DNA of 64,000 bases, taken from assembly GCF_000801105.2 (NCBI RefSeq), contig NC_079516.1:18940998-19004997 (forward strand), written 5' to 3'. Made by a program: the position numbers and the translations under genes. Of the stretch, positions 43,545 through 55,824 are shown piece after piece. Source of the stretch: Raphanus sativus. Taxonomy: Eukaryota; Streptophyta; Magnoliopsida; Brassicales; Brassicaceae. The notes under the pieces are model-generated. The model was given only the letters and a program-made list of their open reading frames with translations. It was not told the DNA's origin and searched no databases. Position 1 is the first letter of the stretch, and every line of letters begins with the position of its first letter.

Positions 43545-46500
43545 CAGATCCAGGAAGGTCGCGAAATGCAACAAAATATTCGAGGTCCCCCCAGGAACCT
43601 AACCGAAAAAGTTTGCATCGACGACTCAGATCCTGAAAGAAAGGTGAGCATCGGGTCCGAGCTACCTCTTGAGACAAAAAAGGAGCTCATTGATTTTTTG
43701 AAAAGCAATGTCAAAACCTTTGCATGGTCCACCAATGACATGAAAGGAATAGACCCGAACATCACCACCCATAAGCTAAAAGTTGACCCTACTTTCAAAC
43801 CGATCAAACAGAAGCGTCGTAAGCTAGGTCTCGAAAAGGCTCAAGCCGTTAACGACGAAGTTGACCGACTTACGAAAGCTGGGTCCATTCGAGAGGTACA
43901 TTACCCCGACTGGTTAGCTAACCCAGTAGTGGTAAAGAAGAAAACGGGAAGTGGAGAATCTGTGTAGACTTCACAGACCTAAACAAAGCTTGTCCTAAAG
44001 ACAGCTTCCCGTTACCTCACATCGACCGCCTGGTTGAAGCAACAGCCGGCCATCAACTCCTATCCTTCATGGATGCCTTCTCAGGATATAACCAAATCAT
44101 GATGGATCCTGAGGACCAGGAGAAAACTGCATTCATAACCGAACGAGGAACCTATTGTTATAAAGTTATGCCATTCGGACTAAAAAACGCAGGAGCTACC
44201 TATCAGAGGCTAGTAAATAAGATGTTTGCTGGACAACTTGGAAAAACCATGGAGGTCTATATCGACGACATGCTAGTCAAATCCTCAGCTGGAGAAGATC
44301 ATATCTCCCACTTAAGGGAATGCTTCGATATCCTGAACAAGTACGATATGAAGCTCAATCCCACTAAATGTACTTTCGGGGTACCATCAGGCGAGTTCCT
44401 AGGCTATCTCGTAACCGAAAGAGGCATTGAAGCCAACCCGCAGCAGATAGCAACCTTCCTAGAAATGCCGTCACCTAAGACGACCAGAGAGGTACAAAGA
44501 TTGACTGGACGAATCGCGGCATTGAATCGATTTATATCCAAGTCCACTGATAAATGCCTCCCATTTTACAAACTTCTAAGAAATAATAAGAAGTTCTTAT
44601 GGGACGAGAAATGTGAGGAAGCCTTCAAGCAATTGAAAGCTTACCTCTCCGAACCTCCGATCCTATCTAAACCAGTAATAGGAGAGCCATTGTACCTATA
44701 TCTCGCTGTATCAACTGCTGCAGTCAGCGGCGTTCTAGTACGAGAAGAACAAAACGAACAAAGACCTGTCTATTACACCAGTAAAAGTTTGATAGACGCC
44801 GAAACCAGGTACCCTGCAATGGAAAAACTAGCTCTAGCAGTCGTAACAGCCGCCAGAAAATTGCGACCTTACTTCCAATCGCACTCGATCGTCGTAATGA
44901 CCTCACAACCATTACGAATGATCTTGCACAGCCCCAGCCAGTCAGGGCGATTGGCTAAATGGGCCATAGAACTCAGCGAATATGATATTGAGTATAGACC
45001 TCGAGCAGCAGCGAAAGCTCAGGTCCTCGCTGACTTTATCATCGAGTTGACATCCGAGCAGTTAGACTCCGAAATGGAATCTCCGAAGTGGAGCCTATAC
45101 GTCGACGGAGCCTGATCAAAACAGGGCTCCGGTATCGGTCTAAGGCTAACTTCTTCAGCAGGAGAAACCATCGAGCAGTCATATAGGCTCGGATTCAGCG
45201 CCTCAAACAACGAAGCTGAATATGAAGCACTAATCGCAGGGTTGAAGCTCGCCCTAAGCCTCGGAATCCGAGAGCTAAACGCTTATAGTGATTCACAGCT
45301 AGTAGCTAGCCAGTTTCACGGAGAATATGAAACGAGGGACGAAAGAATGGGGGCATATCTCGAAGTCGTCCAGAACCTCACTAGGCAGTTCGACAAATTC
45401 GAGCTAACGAGAATCCCACGAGGTGAGAACTCCTCAGCAGATGCATTGGCTGCTTTAGCCTCCACATCAGACCCCCTCGTAAAACGAATCATACCCGTAG
45501 AAGGAATCGAGAAACCAAGCATCGACATAGCTACTAAAGCTGAAAAAGAGAGCAAACTAAAAGCGCAACCCGAAGGTACCTGCCCTGAAGCGGTAGCTAC
45601 CCAGGTTTTCACAACATTTTGGTTTCCAAAAACCAGAATATGCAGCGCAAAAAAGCATACCTCCGGGAACATAATCCAAGTCACGGAAGATATTCCTCGA
45701 AATTCAGACTCCTTAGAGCCTGATCTCGAGAATACCCCCGGGGCACCAACTCAGACCCAGTCATCTGCAGAGTTAAAACCAGAAGCCGTACAGCTCTCCA
45801 AAATTCATCTGGAGGTATTCCTCGGAATTCAGACTCCCTGGAGCCCAATCCTACCAATACCTCCGGGGGCACCACGACACCAGGTCCCGAACAGGAACCT
45901 CCCTCGTCTCTTCATAACAAAGTTGTAGGAAGAGAGGATTGGAGAATTCCAATCACGCAATACATCCTGGAGGGAAAGACTCCACCCAATAAATGGGAGG
46001 CTCGAAAGCTCAAAGCATTAAGCGCGAGATATTGCGTAACTGAATCTGTCCTCCTCAAACGAAGCATTTCCGGACCTTACCTAAAATGCGTCCATGGCCT
46101 CGTTGCTATGAGACTCATGAAGGAAATGCACGACGGTTCCTGCGGGAACCACTCTGGAGGAAGAGCTTTAGCCATCAGAATCAAAAGACAAGGATATTTC
46201 TGGCCTACCATTATTGCAGATTGTGAGGCCTATTCCTCTTCATGCGACAAATGCCAGAGGCATGCACCGATTATACACCAACCTGCGGAAAAGCTGTCTA
46301 ACATATCTGCCCCTTATCCATTTATGAGATGGTCCATGGATATCGTGGGACCACTAGTACCATCAGGAAGTGGAAAGAAGAAGCTACGCTTCCTCTTAGT
46401 CTTAACAGACTACTTCACAAAATGGATAGAGGCTGAAGCTTTCCAGCAGGTAACCAGGGTCGAGGTCGAGCAACTTGTATGGAAAGATATTGTGTGTAGA

Positions 46501-47193
46501 CACGGCGTCCCATACGAAATCGTAACTGACAATGGAGGACAATTCATATCCCACGATTTCAAAATATTTTGTGACAAGTGGAATATTCGCCTGACCTTCT
46601 CATCACCTCGCCGACCTCAAGGTAACGGACAGGCGGAGGCTGCTAATAAATCAGTATTAGCAAACCTCAAGAAACGCCTCGGAACCCAGAAGGAACTCTG
46701 GTCAGAGAAGTTACTTGAAGTACTTTGGGCATGTCGAACCACCCCACGAAAAGCTACAGAAGAAACTCCTTTCTCCTTAGCATATGGGATGGAAGCCGTC
46801 GTTCCAGCTGAAACCATTGCTGGTAGCCTTCGCCGGGAACTCTGTACATCCAATCCCGCAGCTAATGATCAGCTCCTAACTGACAGCCTCGATCTAATCG
46901 AGGAAAGACGGGACCGAGCTTTGATTCGCATTCAGAACTATCAGCAAGCAATGGCACGACAGTACAATTCCAAAGTCAGGCTCCGGCAGTTTGCTGTGGG
47001 TGACCTAGTACTTAGGAAAGTTTTCGAAGGAACCAAAGAGCCAAATGCTGGGAAGTTAGGAACTAACTGGGAAGGTCCCTATCAGATCATCCATGTAGTA
47101 CGACCTGGCGTTTACAAGCTCCGAAAGGTGCGAACCGGGGTACCTGAAATCAGATCGTGGAACGCCACGAATCTTAAGAGATATTATCATTAG
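43539..47193 (+). pseudogene. Gypsy pol: RT, RNase H, second RNase H, integrase; frame-broken
   Basis: In frame after the gag stop, the RT begins (KLKVDPTFKPIKQKRRKLG). A one-base loss in the A-run at about 43941-43944 breaks it just before the WRICVDFTDLN motif. RT resumes with FMDAFSGYNQI and YIDDMLVKS. A first RNase H follows (LYLAVSTAAVSGVLVREE). The second RNase H starts WSLYVDGA, is cut by TGA at 45113-45115 (usually a Ser codon), and continues GSGIGLRLTS, NNEAEYEALI and YSDSQLVASQ. A linker with a duplicated 70-bp block (45.68-45.87 kb) ends in another frame change by about 45930. The integrase (46.0-47.19 kb) has HX-CDKCQRHA, MDIVGPL, VTDNGGQF and GNGQAEAANK, so the zinc site and DDE triad are intact. 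Pol as a whole cannot be made from this copy. Confidence 0.92.
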
Positions 47194-47451
47194 GTACCTA
47201 AAATTCCCGAACTACGTTAGGCTTGATCCCTTGACTGGGTACGTAGGCAACTCCGTCATGAGTGCAGCCCCAACCTCATTTCAAACACTTCGTTCACTAC
47301 AATCAAAGGGGGCATATGTCTGATTAAAATCACATAGCCCGCGCAGCAAGTGTATTATCATCGTAATACAGCAATTGTATGATTACTATAATACCATGTA
47401 TCCAATTATCAATAAAGAAATTATTCTCGTTATCTCAATTCTTTAAACAAA

Positions 47452-47890
47452 ACAGGTCCTTGCAAACCTGAACCTAAGGTCTTAAAATCCTTAACAATCC
47501 TAAAGGTCTTAAAATCCTTCAAAACAATATCAGGTCTCGACGAACCTGAACCTAAAGGTCTTAAAATCCTTCGGACAGTATCAGGTCTCGACCAACCTGA
47601 ACCTAAGGTCTTAAAATCCTTAACAATCCTAAAGGTCTTAAAATCCTTCAAAGCAATGTCAGGTCTCGACGAACCTGAACCTAAGGTCTTAAAATCCTTC
47701 AGACAATATCAGGTCTCGACGGACCTGGACCTAAGGTCTTAAAATCCTTACCAAATCTTCAAGGTCTTAAAATCCTTGTCAATTCTCCAAGGTCTTAAAA
47801 TCCTTATAAATCTTCGAGGTCTTAAAATCCTCATCAAATCACAAAGGTCTTAAAATCCTAAGCAAGTCTCAACGGGTCTTGAAATCCCAC
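47452..47890. repeat. AAGGTCTTAAAATCCTT minisatellite in the gypsy 3' region
   Basis: The core AGGTCTTAAAATCCTT recurs more than twelve times. In the first half it alternates with TCAGGTCTCGACGAACCTGA in units of about 60-100 bp; in the second half the spacing is about 35 bp. Tandem arrays in this place are known in Retand/Grande-type elements (recalled). The ORF at 47430-47651 is a translation of the repeat. Confidence 0.88.
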
Positions 47891-48271
47891 AAACAAGTTC
47901 AGGTTCCCAAGAACCCTCACCTAAGGTGTCCAGATTAAACTTAGGTCCATAAAAATCCTAAGCTAATCCCGATACTTCGAGAAATCCTCTTAAGGAACAA
48001 AAAGAAAAACGACCAAAGTCTTCCAGACTTATTGTAAGGATCGATTATGATTAAGCTGTCATATTTCACGACTAAAGCCAAAAACCAAAAACGAAACAAG
48101 AAAACCAAGTTTGAAATTAAACAAGGGTTTAAAAGCCTCCCCAGGCTAACCAAAGATTCAAAATGCAACAGATAAAGGTTTAAAAGCCTCCTCAGGCTAT
48201 AAGTTTGAGAAACAAATGAAAACAAAGCCCATCGGGCAGAAATCCTAGAAAACACGAAAGAGCATCAGTTC

Positions 48272-48790
48272 TTAAACTTCCTTGTCATCCGAGCTCTTCT
48301 CAGCTCCCTTGCCAGCTGGATCTTCCTCTTCAGGAACCTCCTCCATCTCCTTGTCGCTACCTCCAGAGGCGGTTTCGACAGGGGCTGAGTAAGAACCCAC
48401 CAATCCCAAATTAGAACCGAACTCTCCGGAAAAGGAGAGGTTAAACATATTAATCTCGAAAGTACCTGAACTCTCAGAGAGTTGGGGAAGAGGGAGCTTG
48501 CCAATCGAGAAGTCCGAAACCTGAGCCTTCTCGTACGCCGCAACAGCTTCCGGCATTAGCGCCACCAAGTTATCATACTCATCTTGAGTACTCTTAATCT
48601 CACTATCCAGTATGTCCTTCAGGAGCTCGGTGTTGGCTTGAATCTCTTGGGCATGAACCAGGAGGTCAACTTCGTCTTTCTTCTTGGAGAACTTCTCCTT
48701 GACAATAACCAGAATCTTGTTGTAGGCTTCAGCTACCTCCTTCTTTCCCCTCCGGACGGCTAGCCTGACCTCAGCTTTATATCCCGTCAC
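48272..48790 (-). CDS. Antisense ORF near the 3' LTR of the Tat-type element
   Basis: An open frame of 172 codons on the strand opposite to gag-pol. The protein is Lys/Glu-rich, with likely coiled-coil stretches (about residues 12-75, EVAEAYNKILVIVKEKFSKK) and an acidic C-terminus (EMEEVPEEEDPAGKGAEKSS). It has no enzyme motif. Related Tat elements (Grande, Retand) carry an antisense ORF in this position, with unknown role. The open frame, in contrast to the broken pol, could be chance or selection. Its upstream extent is uncertain, because the sequence before 48790 is not obviously a promoter. I do not assign a function. Confidence 0.55.
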   Translation of the reverse strand: MTGYKAEVRLAVRRGKKEVAEAYNKILVIVKEKFSKKKDEVDLLVHAQEIQANTELLKDILDSEIKSTQDEYDNLVALMPEAVAAYEKAQVSDFSIGKLPLPQLSESSGTFEINMFNLSFSGEFGSNLGLVGSYSAPVETASGGSDKEMEEVPEEEDPAGKGAEKSSDDKEV

Positions 48791-48996
48791 GTCTTGGAAG
48801 TCGGAAATTGAAATTTAAACTCGCTTAAATCTAAAACCGTTGATTCGACTAGAGATGGATTACAGCCGTCCGATCGGATATGAATAAATACGGTTGAGAT
48901 AGCTAGTAATCATGATCTCAACAAGAGAATCTAGCTTGGGCGGCTAGGTCTAGCTCCCGAGAATAACGAAACCTCATTTCGAGAGCTGGGGGCAAC

Positions 48997-49546
48997 TGTT
49001 GGGCCCGAATATGGCCCGGTAACTGATTATTCAATAATAAAGATGATGATGGGCCACGACAAGCCCATCACGAGTCTGAAGTCTAAAAGAGAGCTAAGCA
49101 CGAATCGGAGGCTGAAAGCTAAGGATCCTGACTAAGGAGGTCACGACGAAGAGGAAGCTCACGTCGCAACCAGAAGAAGCGCAGGACCCGGTCAAGGGGA
49201 AGCTGTTGCAGATTCCACCTCAAGCGGAGAGGATCTCGGAGATCAGTTGCAAACAACCTAAAGAAGTCCAAAGCTATAAAAAGAGAAGGTCGAAGACTAA
49301 AAAGAGGATCCGATCCTACTCAGATTTTACTCAACATTCATCAAAACATTCTTAGATATAATCCTTTTGTTATCTTTGTAATCATAAAAAGAAACATCTT
49401 TGTAACCATCCCATTTCTATTATATCAATACAAATCGAAGTTCATTCATCAAGTTCTTACGGGATTCAGCCCGCGATAATCTTTCCCTAACCTTTCCTAA
49501 ACATAAAACCTGATCTAAAATCTAGGTGTGAGTTTTACCCCTCACA
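48997..49546 (+). repeat. Gypsy 3' LTR
   Basis: Same 550-bp length as the 5' LTR, preceded by a purine-rich GAGAGCTGGGGGCAAC tract. It is followed by the ATTCC target duplication. Confidence 0.95.
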
Positions 49547-49551
49547 ATTCC

Positions 49552-52500
49552 TACTTCAGCGTTTCTTCCACACAAAACGACACCTAGTTTAACTACACAA
49601 GCCCATTCTTTCGGACGCATTTCAAAGAGAAGACCCGTTAACTGCCCGAGTGAATATTAATGGGCCCAACTTTAGAGGAATGTTCTCGCAACTCGCAACT
49701 CGCAACTATACAACTTGGTTATATACAACCCCAATGAATAAGTTCCCCAGAATTTTTTTTTTTAATGTTCGTTTAAGAAAATCTAAAAACATATTACCAT
49801 TTTTATTTGGGAAAATAAATTATATGAGATTTTAATTTGAAAACTACACCATTCTTAATTTATCTTGAGAACTACACTTTTGTATATGTATACTGACTAA
49901 GTTATCCAGTCTGGATATTTAAAATTAGTGTTGTATAATTTTGTCATAATAGTTATTTAAATATTTAAACTAAAATTTCACAAGAATAATATTTTTATTT
50001 ATTTTATTTTTGGAAACAACACTATTAAATCTAAAGATTATTTTTTGAGTATATCTTAATTTCTTTTGAGAAAAAAAACAAAACCAAATAAGTGTCTTCT
50101 TCATCGTATCTTCTTCCTATTTCTTTTAGTACTCCATTTTTGTGAAACATATCTTCTACTTTCTGTTCTTTCCTTCATTTTCCATTTTTATGTTGTATAT
50201 ACTTTTCTTCTTATTGTTTTCTATTTTGAGTCATTCACATATTTTTTTATTCTAGCTGCTTTTACGAAATTTTAATTTTAAGAATGATAAATCTTGAAAC
50301 ACTCACAGATGCAATCGTAGAAGACGAAATAAATCCAAAAAAATCTAAGTTTAGAAAGAGAATAAAAACTTGTGGATAATCACCAAGAATCAGAAACTAC
50401 CACTAAGAAACTACCTGAACATTACATGGAGCATAAAGTTTTCTTACAACATTCTTCCTATGAATGATTTGTCATAACAACACAATATCCAAGTATACAA
50501 AAATGATATCAGTTTGTTCTTGTATTTATAGTATGATCTACGTAAATATATTGGAAAACATTCATTAAACTAATAACTATAAAAACTAGCACTCACGAAC
50601 AGTTGGTATTGTATTTTAGAAGAAAACAACTTAAACAGTCAGTTTTCATGAACGCCACAAGAACACCTTACAACATTCTATCTAAAAATGATTATATAAA
50701 AATCTTATTAACTTCTTCGGAGTCTTGAGTTTTTTTTATTAACTCTGTAAAACATCAGTTTTTTAGTCGTCAGTTTTTTGCTTTACAAACTAAACTTAAG
50801 TATAACAAAAAGTTTAAAATCTAATTCTTGATATAATATATAATGCTAAAAGGTTATGTGTATTATGATGAATAGAATTTTTGCTTACAACGTAATTGTG
50901 TAAGTTTTTATGTAGATTTTAAATTATTTTAGAAATTTATCTATTTGTTAAATCAGTAAAATGTATTTATCTCAAATATATGATTACTTCAAAACATAAA
51001 TAATTTCAAATTTTAAGTTTTTTTAGGTTCTATATTAAATTAGGGTGAAAATATCTTTTCATATATAATAAAATGTAATTTTCAAAAATAAAAAAATAAG
51101 GTACATTTTTCAAATTTCAAATTTCAAATCACAAATAGGGTATTTTTCAAATTATCCCTTTTTATTTTTACAGATTGTTAATTTATATGCATCACCAATT
51201 TTTCATATACTAATATTCTCTGGGCTTTTGAAACATAAATGCCAGAAAAGCAAATAAAACATATAACCGAGAATTATAAAAGCTCATTTATAATATCTAA
51301 TAAATTTCGAATATTGGACAAAACAAGATCCATCAGCCGAAAATGCTATTTTTACTCTTAAAATAACTGTAATCGGAGCATATACGTTCACCAGAAAATG
51401 AATCCTCCAGAGCCACTGTAAAGGTTGAAGGAAAAAGCAAACTAAAAAAATACCTTAACACATGTTTATTGGGAAAAACGCGACTTGAGAGAACCGAAGA
51501 AGAAATCAAAAATAAAGAAAAAAGAGACTAAGACAGGGAAAAATGTGACGACGGTACCAACCCAACCATCTCTTACCGTTGTTGTAGTCAGCCTTGTTCC
51601 CAGAATCCCCTTTCAAGACCTGTCGTCCTTTAAACGACAACCTTATTCATCTGACCCTTCAGTTCAAGCACCACCACCACCCCTCACCACAACCGCACCA
51701 TAACGGTTCACTGCCTCCTCCTTCCACCACCGATTTACAGCCAAGAGAAAGCAAAATAAGGTCTTTTCCTCTAAAGATTCGACATGCATGACTGCTGCGC
51801 TGAAACTACCACCATGATTCCACCGGAAAACCAAAGAATTGAACACCGCTACATCAAACTAACGAGAGAACCAATTATCCACAAACAAAGCTCTGGTCCA
51901 AACAACAAGAACGAAATAATTAAAAAAACTGGTACCTCATAGCATGCAATAGAACTAGAGAGACCTGGATCTAAAAAAAAATTGTGCTAATTATGTATAG
52001 AAAAGTTGGAGAAATGAAGGTTTGAGAAAGAGTGTCTATGTATCATTAATTATAACAATTATTCTTATTAAAACAAATTTTTACAATGTTTTGCTCTTTA
52101 AACAAACAGAAAATGAACAGAATTAATATATAAATTTTAAATATAAAGATTTTTACCAATTTTTATATTTATTTCGATTTTCTTCTAAAATAATTAAGCG
52201 TTTTGAAATATCTAGCTTTATACATTTTTTAGAATTCACAATATGAAAATTTTGAGAGATTATCTATTTTATAATGCGGATAAAAATATATAATTTTAAT
52301 ATTTTATCAGATAATTCATAATTTTTAACTAATATGTCAATTTAACATTGGTTATTACTCCATTCGTTGTATAAAATGCATGTTTTAGAAGAAAAAAATG
52401 TTTAGTAAGATATACCTTTTGTAATTTCAGTGTATTTTCAAAACTAATAATGATTAATTGTATAACTTTAAAAAGTTAATTGCACATATTAAATTTTGAT

Positions 52501-52752
52501 TAGTTTAAAATTATGGGAAATAGATAATCATAAAAGTAAATCTAGCTATTAACTTAATTTTTTTACACCAAAAAAAAACTTAATTTTTTTATATTTCGTA
52601 TGCTTTTCAAAACATACAAATAAAGAAAATGATTGAAATACATTTATGTTTTTGATTACTTATACCTATTTAACCAATATGATTTAAGATAAACAAAACT
52701 ATTTATAAGATCAATGCATTTTTTAATTAATACTAAGCTTAAACTAAATATA
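49552..52752. other. No gene recognised in 3.2 kb
   Basis: AT-rich intergenic sequence. ORFs at 49650-49835, 50066-50275 and 51485-51846 are short or low-complexity (51.5-51.85 kb is moderately GC-rich and Pro/His-rich on one strand) with no recognised domain. Confidence 0.5.
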
Positions 52753-52769
52753 AATCACACTGAAATTCT

Positions 52770-53269
52770 TTTTTTTTTGATGAAATTTCAAATTTATTGA
52801 TCAAAAGAGCAAATCATTTACAAAGAATATGCTAGCTAAGACTATTTTAGAATGAAAGAGTCAAAAAGAAAACTGTGCTAAGGTGATACTTCAAACCATC
52901 TCCGCATAAGCCCCTCAAGCTTGTGATTTCCTCTATACTTGAGTGAAGAAATGCGGTTTCTCATTGTTCTGTTATGGATCTCACAATCTGAACAGCAGTT
53001 GACCATGGCTTCTGGTGCCTCCTCCCATTGCGCTCCCTCCACACTCCATAAATGGTCATCTGAAAGAGCATTCGAAGCAGTATTACATCAAGTGATGAGA
53101 ACCGGGCTTGCTGGATAACGATCAGAGTTGTAGACCAGTCGGGGTTTATCCTCCTGCCTAGTAAGCGACTAGCAACACTATCCCACACCGTGTAGCTGAA
53201 CGGACATGCAAAAAATAGATGATCTCTTGTTTCATCAGGCTCTCCACAAAGTGTGCAGTGTGATCTTAG
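52770..53269 (-). mobile_element. 5'-truncated LINE tail, minus strand
   Basis: A 17-bp target duplication, AATCACACTGAAATTCT, lies at 52753-52769 and 53270-53286. The T-run at 52770-52778 is the oligo-A tail read in reverse. The frame encodes CTLCGEPDETRDHLFFACPF and WDSVASRLLGRRINPDWST, then IYGVWRERNGRRHQKP, a LINE zf-RVT. It is related to the fragment at 9228-9610. Confidence 0.92.
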
Positions 53270-53286
53270 AATCACACTGAAATTCT

Positions 53287-54550
53287 AAGATCACACTCTT
53301 TGCATAACAAGAAAAATATGTTAAATAACACTCTTTGTACAATAAAAAGAGGTATGTTTTATTAATATGACTGGAAAATTTTAATATATACAGAGAGATG
53401 TCGTTTGACTTAAGTATTAAATTCTACATTTTGACTTTTTCTATGTTTATTGGTATATTGTTTGAATAAAAAAATAATTTCATATTGGCAATCCATAAAA
53501 TTTAAAAATACTTTTCCTATTTTAATTTTAATTTTTTATTTTATGCCTTAATGATTTTCAATATTTTTTATTTTTGGGATTATTTTAAAATTTTCTGTTT
53601 TAAATTCTTTTAAGTAAAATATTTCAGCACAAAATAAAAATCTGTAAATAAAATTTGTGTTTGATCATACACATCATAATATCTTTTTAGAGTTAAGTGC
53701 TACTTTGGTTAACTTTCATTTAATGATAAAATACAATATATTTGTAACCATTGATGTTTTTTCATTTTACAAGTTTAGTAAATTGCAATTAGATAGAATT
53801 GTGAACAAAGCACAAAAAAAGAGATACAATGGTGAGTATTTTTTAGGCCAACCTGTTAGTTATTGCTGTTAAATATAATAGTAGTACCTTTATTGAATTT
53901 ATGTTTCAAAAAAATTACATTGAACTTTAATAATGTGGTACTAGATTTTGATCAACGATTTCAAAACATTAGATATAAATATATTTTGAAAATCTGATAA
54001 AATGTATGTCTCATTCCAATCCGTTTCATTTGTATCATTTTATGTCAATCATTTCCGCTTAAAACCATCTCATAATTTATTAATATACTTTTGTATTAAA
54101 TTATTAAAACTATAATATTTTATATATATATATATCACTTTAATTTATGTATACCACTCTAGTGAAAAATTTATCATGTAAAAGCTATTTTACAAAACAA
54201 AAATAACCAAATGTTATACGATCTTATATTTTTTTCATGTTATTATATTATAGATAGGAAAACCCAATAACCAAAATCTAAGTTTTCTTATAGTGTTTGC
54301 TGACTATGTTTTGTAAGAATATAAATAACCAGACCAGGTGGTTGTGGCCAGGACCGAATGTTAACACATTTTAGATTTGATCTATCTCTTATGTGAAATT
54401 AAGTCACGATTATTTTTGTTCATTTTATACAGATATAAATTCACACTTTAAGGCCATTTGAATATCCGGAGAAAAGTCTATCCATGGATTACACTTTCTC
54501 TTGGAGATTAGTTTCGATCTTTCCATAAACTACCCTCATATTAATAAAAA
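53287..54550. other. No gene recognised
   Basis: Very AT-rich sequence; the ORF 53657-53872 has no domain. A short (TA)n occurs near 54121-54134. Confidence 0.5.
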
Positions 54551-55191
54551 TCTATCTTATTAAAACAGAAACATTCTATTGGACTTAACATTTATTTTGT
54601 AAGTTTTTAAATTAAATACATATTTATAGTTTATAGTTAAACCTACATTAATCACTAATATTCATTTTTTATACTACTATCCATGTTTCCAAACAATATA
54701 CTTATTTCTTTATACTACTATCACTGTTTCCAAACAATATATTTTTTATACTATTATCAATGTTTCCAAACAATACAATAATTAATTTTAGTTATTTCAT
54801 ATCTATCATTTTCTCTTTAAAATTTTGTAAAAACGTCATAATTTCATAAATTGTAAAATAATGAACTTTAAAATTTGGATTATAAGATTACAAATTATGA
54901 AACTATTATAATTTAAATCAAATTAGATTACATATCGGTCATCCATCAGTTCAATCAGTTAGTCTCGGGTAGTAATTTTTTAATATGAATATTTTAAAAA
55001 TCTAAATTGAATTGTCAGATCTTCGGATTAACCGGTGTAATCACAATCGAGTTGAATTTAAAACACTGATTTAAATGCAAAAATATTTTAAATACACACT
55101 CTTTAAAATTTACCAAAATATTTATTAAGTTATTAGTGAAATTTTTCATCGTAAAATATTCCGCGCTTCCAAAGCGCGGGTCAAGATCTAG
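54551..55191 (+). mobile_element. Non-autonomous Helitron, copy C, full length (641 bp)
   Basis: It starts TCTATCTTATTAAAACAG after A and ends CCGCGCTTCCAAAGCGCGG, then GTCAAGATCTAG before T. This copy shows both termini clean and defines the family of copies A and B. No ORF of its own. Confidence 0.9.
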
Positions 55192-55824
55192 TATATATAT
55201 ATAACCAATCAACTACAATATTATAATCTTTTTAATATTGATATGCAATGCAATAGGTATATCTTCGACATCTAATATTCCTATGTATGTATATGTACAG
55301 AATAACAGAATGATTTAATTCCAAAATTAATAGGCTAGTTTCCTTGAAAATTTCGGAGTAAATGTTGGAAGCTTTGTTTACCTTTATCGCACCATCTAGA
55401 TTATAGAGACTACCTTTTTCCTCTCAAAGTCCAATTATTTTTCATTTGTAATTAAAATAAAGAAGACTAATTCGTAAAAATAGGATAAACTTTGAAGGTT
55501 AAAACTTAAAAGAGCCACAGTTATTTGTTGACTATTTGGACTTTTGATTTTCCCTTATTTTATTAATTGTAAAGTAATTTATGTTTTAGTTTTTAGTTTT
55601 TAGTTAAAAGAGCCACAATATAATTTGTTTATATTTCCTTGGCCGTCTACTATTTATTCACACTACAATCACTTGCTACATTTTCTTTTTCTTTTGGCTT
55701 CTCCTCTCTCTTTCTTCTTCCCCAAGAACCCTAAATATTTATGTTTACTTAGATGATTTTGATCGAAGAATTAGAAAAGTCTGCTCATCTGATCCATTGA
55801 AGGAATCCACCTTCTCATAACCAA
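55192..55824 (+). promoter_or_regulatory. Upstream region and leader of the PLATZ gene
   Basis: The last 150 bp turn pyrimidine-rich (CTCCTCTCTCTTTCTTCTTC), typical of a leader. No TATA box could be placed with confidence. No other gene is seen. Confidence 0.4.

Larger units (their letters stand above)
40245..49546 (+). mobile_element. Ty3/gypsy retrotransposon, Tat lineage, 9302 bp
   Basis: The LTRs are 40245-40794 and 48997-49546 (550 bp each), flanked by the 5-bp duplication ATTCC (40240-40244 and 49547-49551). By eye they differ at eight positions (about 1.5%, seven transitions), so insertion is recent. The order is gag-protease, RT, RNase H, second RNase H, integrase, then a 1.8-kb tail with a tandem array and an antisense ORF. 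A second RNase H after the usual one, plus a 3' minisatellite and antisense ORF, are features of Tat elements such as Retand and Grande (recalled). Pol is broken in several places. Confidence 0.96.

Noticed and set aside
48265..48543. Second antisense ORF overlapping 48272-48790
   Set aside because: Arg-rich shadow in another frame of the longer antisense ORF.
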